Shown here: positions 61,893 to 64,000 of the stretch, one piece after another | Numbering within the stretch: position 1 is the first letter of the stretch | How the letters are laid out: each line of letters starts with the position of its first letter | Assembly (NCBI RefSeq): GCF_013744875.1 | Contig: NZ_CP059399.1 | Span: forward strand, 310,001-374,000 | Direction: 5' to 3' | Length of the DNA stretch: 64,000 nt | Source of the DNA: Nocardia huaxiensis | GTDB lineage: Bacteria; Actinomycetota; Actinomycetes; Mycobacteriales; Mycobacteriaceae | The notes under the pieces: generated by a model | What the model was told of the DNA's origin: nothing | What the model saw: the letters and a program-made list of their open reading frames with translations, nothing else | Databases searched by the model: none | Translations under genes and position numbers: made by a program

Positions 61893-63479
61893 TCAGGAAG
61901 TCAGCAGATCGGCGGCTTTCTCTCCGATCAGAACCGCGGGGGCGTGGGTGTGGCCGCGGGTGATGATCGGCATGACGGAGGTGTCGGCGACGCGCAGGCC
62001 GTCGACGCCGCGGACGCGCAGTTCGGGGTCGACGACGCCGGTGTCGTCGGCGCTCATGCGGCAGGTGCCGACCGGGTGGTAGAGGGTGTGCGAGTGGTCG
62101 TCGAGGCAGCGGCGCAGCACTTCTTCGAGGGGTGTGCCGGTGGGGACGGCGGGTTGCATGAGTTCGCCGATGTGTTCCTTGAGCGCGGGTTGGGCGGCGA
62201 TGTTCACGCACATGCGCAGGCCCGCGAGCAGGGCGGTGCGGTCTTCGGGTTCGGCGCAGTAGCGCGGGTTGATGCGCGGCGCGGTGAACGGGTCGGCGCT
62301 GGTCAGGCTGATGCGGCCGACCGAGTACGGCTTGAGCAGGATCGCGGCGAAGGTGAGCGCGTGCCCGTCCGGGTCGCCGAGGCCCTCCGCGATGTAGGGG
62401 GCGGGGCCGAAGATGAGTTCGAGGTCGGGCAGCGGGAGTTCGTCTCGGCTGCGGACGAATCCGTACGCCTCGCCCACGTTGGAGGTGAGCTGCCCGCGCC
62501 GCCGGATCAGGTAGGCGGCGAGTTCGCGGATGCTCTTGTCCGCGCCGTACAGGCTGCCCGCGGTGGTGCGGTAGACGATGGGCGCGGCGAGATGATCGCG
62601 CAGGTTCCGGCCGACCTCCGGAAGATGGTGCCGCACTTCGACTCCCAGATCCCGCAGGTGGTCGGCGTCGCCGATGCCGGAGAGCAGGAGCAGCTGCGGG
62701 GTGTTGATCGCGCCGCCGGACAGGATCACTTCGCCGCGCGCGTGTAGTCGCCGGACCTCGCCGTCCTGCCGGTATTCGACGCCGACCGCGCGCTTGCCCT
62801 CGAACAGCACGCGGGTGACGTGCGCGCCGGTGAGCACGGTCAGGTCGCGGTGCCGCTGCAGCGCCGGGCGCAGGTAGGCGTCCGCGGTGCTCCAGCGTGC
62901 GCCGCGTTTCTGGGTCACGAGTGTCTCGGTGAACCCTTGCGGCTGATCGAGATTGGCGCGTTCCACCGGGTATCCGGCTTGCGATGCCGCCTGCAGGTAG
63001 TCCCGTGTCACCGGCCGTGGACTGCGTTGCGCCGCGATGTGCAGCGGCCCGCCCTGGCCGATGGTGGTGGTGACCGCGTCGGACATCTCCATCCGCTCGA
63101 AGTACGGCTGTACCCGCTGCCATGACCATCCGGGCCCGGCGTGGGTGGCCCATTCGTCGTAGTCGGCGGCGAATCCGCGCACCCACATCATGGCGTTCAT
63201 GGAGGAGGATCCGCCGAGCATCTTCCCGCGCGGCCAGTAGACCTGCCGGTTCGCCAGTTCCGGCTGTGGTTCGGTGCGGTAGTTCCAGTCGAACGGGCCT
63301 TGGAACAGTTTCGAGAATCCGGCCGGAATGTGGACGAATTTGTCCTTGTCCTCGCCACCGGCCTCCAGCACGGCGACGCTGGTGCCGTGCCGGTCGCTGA
63401 GCCGGGCGGCGACCACCGCCCCTGCCGAGCCTGCGCCGACGACGATGTAATCGACTGTGTCCGGGGTGAATTGGGGCAT
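61893..63479 (-). CDS. GMC-family flavin oxidoreductase
   Basis: A 528-residue FAD-dependent glucose-methanol-choline oxidoreductase, similar to choline dehydrogenase. The FAD motif is YIVVGAGSAGAVVAARLSD at about 11-29, GMC signature 1 is WPRGKMLGGSSSMNAMMWVRG, signature 2 is LSGGAINTPQLLLLSGIG, and the C-terminal catalytic His pair is in HTLYHPVGTCRMS and TRGHTHAPA. The substrate is not determined by sequence; there are no choline uptake or betaine genes nearby. ATG 63479. Confidence 0.93.
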   Translation of the reverse strand: MPQFTPDTVDYIVVGAGSAGAVVAARLSDRHGTSVAVLEAGGEDKDKFVHIPAGFSKLFQGPFDWNYRTEPQPELANRQVYWPRGKMLGGSSSMNAMMWVRGFAADYDEWATHAGPGWSWQRVQPYFERMEMSDAVTTTIGQGGPLHIAAQRSPRPVTRDYLQAASQAGYPVERANLDQPQGFTETLVTQKRGARWSTADAYLRPALQRHRDLTVLTGAHVTRVLFEGKRAVGVEYRQDGEVRRLHARGEVILSGGAINTPQLLLLSGIGDADHLRDLGVEVRHHLPEVGRNLRDHLAAPIVYRTTAGSLYGADKSIRELAAYLIRRRGQLTSNVGEAYGFVRSRDELPLPDLELIFGPAPYIAEGLGDPDGHALTFAAILLKPYSVGRISLTSADPFTAPRINPRYCAEPEDRTALLAGLRMCVNIAAQPALKEHIGELMQPAVPTGTPLEEVLRRCLDDHSHTLYHPVGTCRMSADDTGVVDPELRVRGVDGLRVADTSVMPIITRGHTHAPAVLIGEKAADLLTS

Positions 63480-63621
63480 GAGGACTCCTCGGGGCTACCG
63501 CACATCGGCGGACGCCGCTGTGCCGCCCGCCGCGCTCACGCCTCCACTATGGGTGGACCGACCGGTGTGCGGCGGGGAATGAACGGATCAGGGCACGGAA
63601 AATCCGCTGGAAGCCGCCCAT

Positions 63622-63634
63622 TAGGCTGGACCGC
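63622..63634 (+). promoter_or_regulatory. serS: Leaderless promoter of serS
   Basis: TAGGCT (63622-63627) is followed by seven bases and ATG 63635, with no ribosome site. This is the same arrangement seen before pheA and several other genes in the window. Confidence 0.55.
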
Positions 63635-64000
63635 ATGATCGACCTTCGATTCCTGCGGGAGAATCCGGACGTCGTGCGCGCCTCGCAGCGGGCTCGCGGC
63701 GAGGATCCGGCCCTGGTGGACGTCCTGCTCGAGGCGGATGCGGCACGTCGCGCGGCGGTGCTGAACGCGGACAATCTGCGCGCCGAACAGAAGGCGCTGG
63801 GCAAGAAGGTCGGCAAGGCGTCCCCGGACGAGCGGCCCGCGCTGCTGGCGCAGGGGCAGGAGCTGTCGGCGAAGGTGAAGGAGGCCGAAGCGGCCGAGAA
63901 CGCCGCCGACGCCGATCTCGATGCCGCGCAGCGTGCCATCTCGAATGTGGTGCAGGAGGGCGCGCCCGCGGGCGGCGAGGACGACTACATCGTGCTCGAA
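63635..64000 (+). CDS. serS: Seryl-tRNA synthetase, 5' part only
   Basis: Charges tRNA-Ser. Only the first 122 codons are in the window: [20 protein letters not shown] and a long coiled coil ([40 protein letters not shown]), the tRNA-binding arm of class II SerRS. The coding frame is open to the window edge. The order here (serS, GMC enzyme, septum protein, zincin) differs from M. tuberculosis only by the GMC gene and the PE-PPE-EspG insertion. Confidence 0.95.
   Translation, partial: MIDLRFLRENPDVVRASQRARGEDPALVDVLLEADAARRAAVLNADNLRAEQKALGKKVGKASPDERPALLAQGQELSAKVKEAEAAENAADADLDAAQRAISNVVQEGAPAGGEDDYIVLE

Overview
The window is high-GC DNA from a mycolic-acid actinomycete, most likely Nocardia. 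The evidence is the FhaA/FhaB/PstP/RodA block, a two-domain lysX, a small PE/PPE/EspG cluster, IdeR-type iron boxes, many ATGA/GTGA gene overlaps, and several genes with a TANNNT hexamer 6-8 nt before the start codon (leaderless mRNAs). Gene order resembles my recollection of blocks on both sides of the M. tuberculosis origin (Rv0017c-Rv0020c with leuT; Rv3690-Rv3695; Rv3834c-Rv3859c), joined in a different order.

Layout. Bases 1-4680: rodA, pstP, fhaB, fhaA (minus), then tRNA-Leu(CAG) with a perfect palindromic terminator. Bases 5232-11555: a MoxR cluster (SpoIIM-like, RDD, DUF58, MoxR, a DUF4129/DUF4350-like membrane protein and a multi-pass membrane protein). Bases 11600-16498: a small protein, a TetR/MFS efflux pair with two operators, a Cys-rich membrane miniprotein and a DUF4407 protein. 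Bases 16960-23575: gltBD behind a 380-nt structured leader with a five-codon upstream ORF and a possible attenuator. Bases 23928-30103: cutinase, phosphatase, small membrane protein, lysX, S4 protein, rraA. Bases 30235-37156: a Ser/Thr kinase with a planctomycete-like N-terminus and a membrane C-terminus, DUF5313, SRPBCC, the YcnI-CopC-CopD copper operon, a membrane protein carrying a REPIN-like insertion, and a DUF6474-like protein. Bases 37355-41610: a RecB-like Fe-S nuclease coupled to htpG, then a cold-shock gene. Bases 41612-45180: two SDR genes, a TetR, and a TMEM165/GDT1 manganese transporter behind a yybP-ykoY riboswitch. Bases 45267-57820: SodA with the Mn-type Gln145, rhodanese, DUF4328, glpQ, DUF5926, an 18-residue amphipathic peptide gene, IdeR-box ferritin, an LCP protein, a CPBP protease homologue, an IdeR-box DUF2470 gene, pheA and a phosphoglycerate-mutase-like gene. 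Bases 57890-64000: EspG, PPE and PE, a zincin, a septum-formation protein, a GMC oxidoreductase and the start of serS.

Themes are envelope growth and its phospho-signalling (RodA, PstP, FhaA/B, LysX, LCP, cutinase, kinase), metal homeostasis (Mn riboswitch and SodA, IdeR targets, Cop/Ycn) and nitrogen assimilation (gltBD). The most original candidates are the 18-residue peptide transcription unit (51226-51413) and the gltB leader RNA (16966-17358). Dispersed G/C-rich inverted repeats occupy several gaps.
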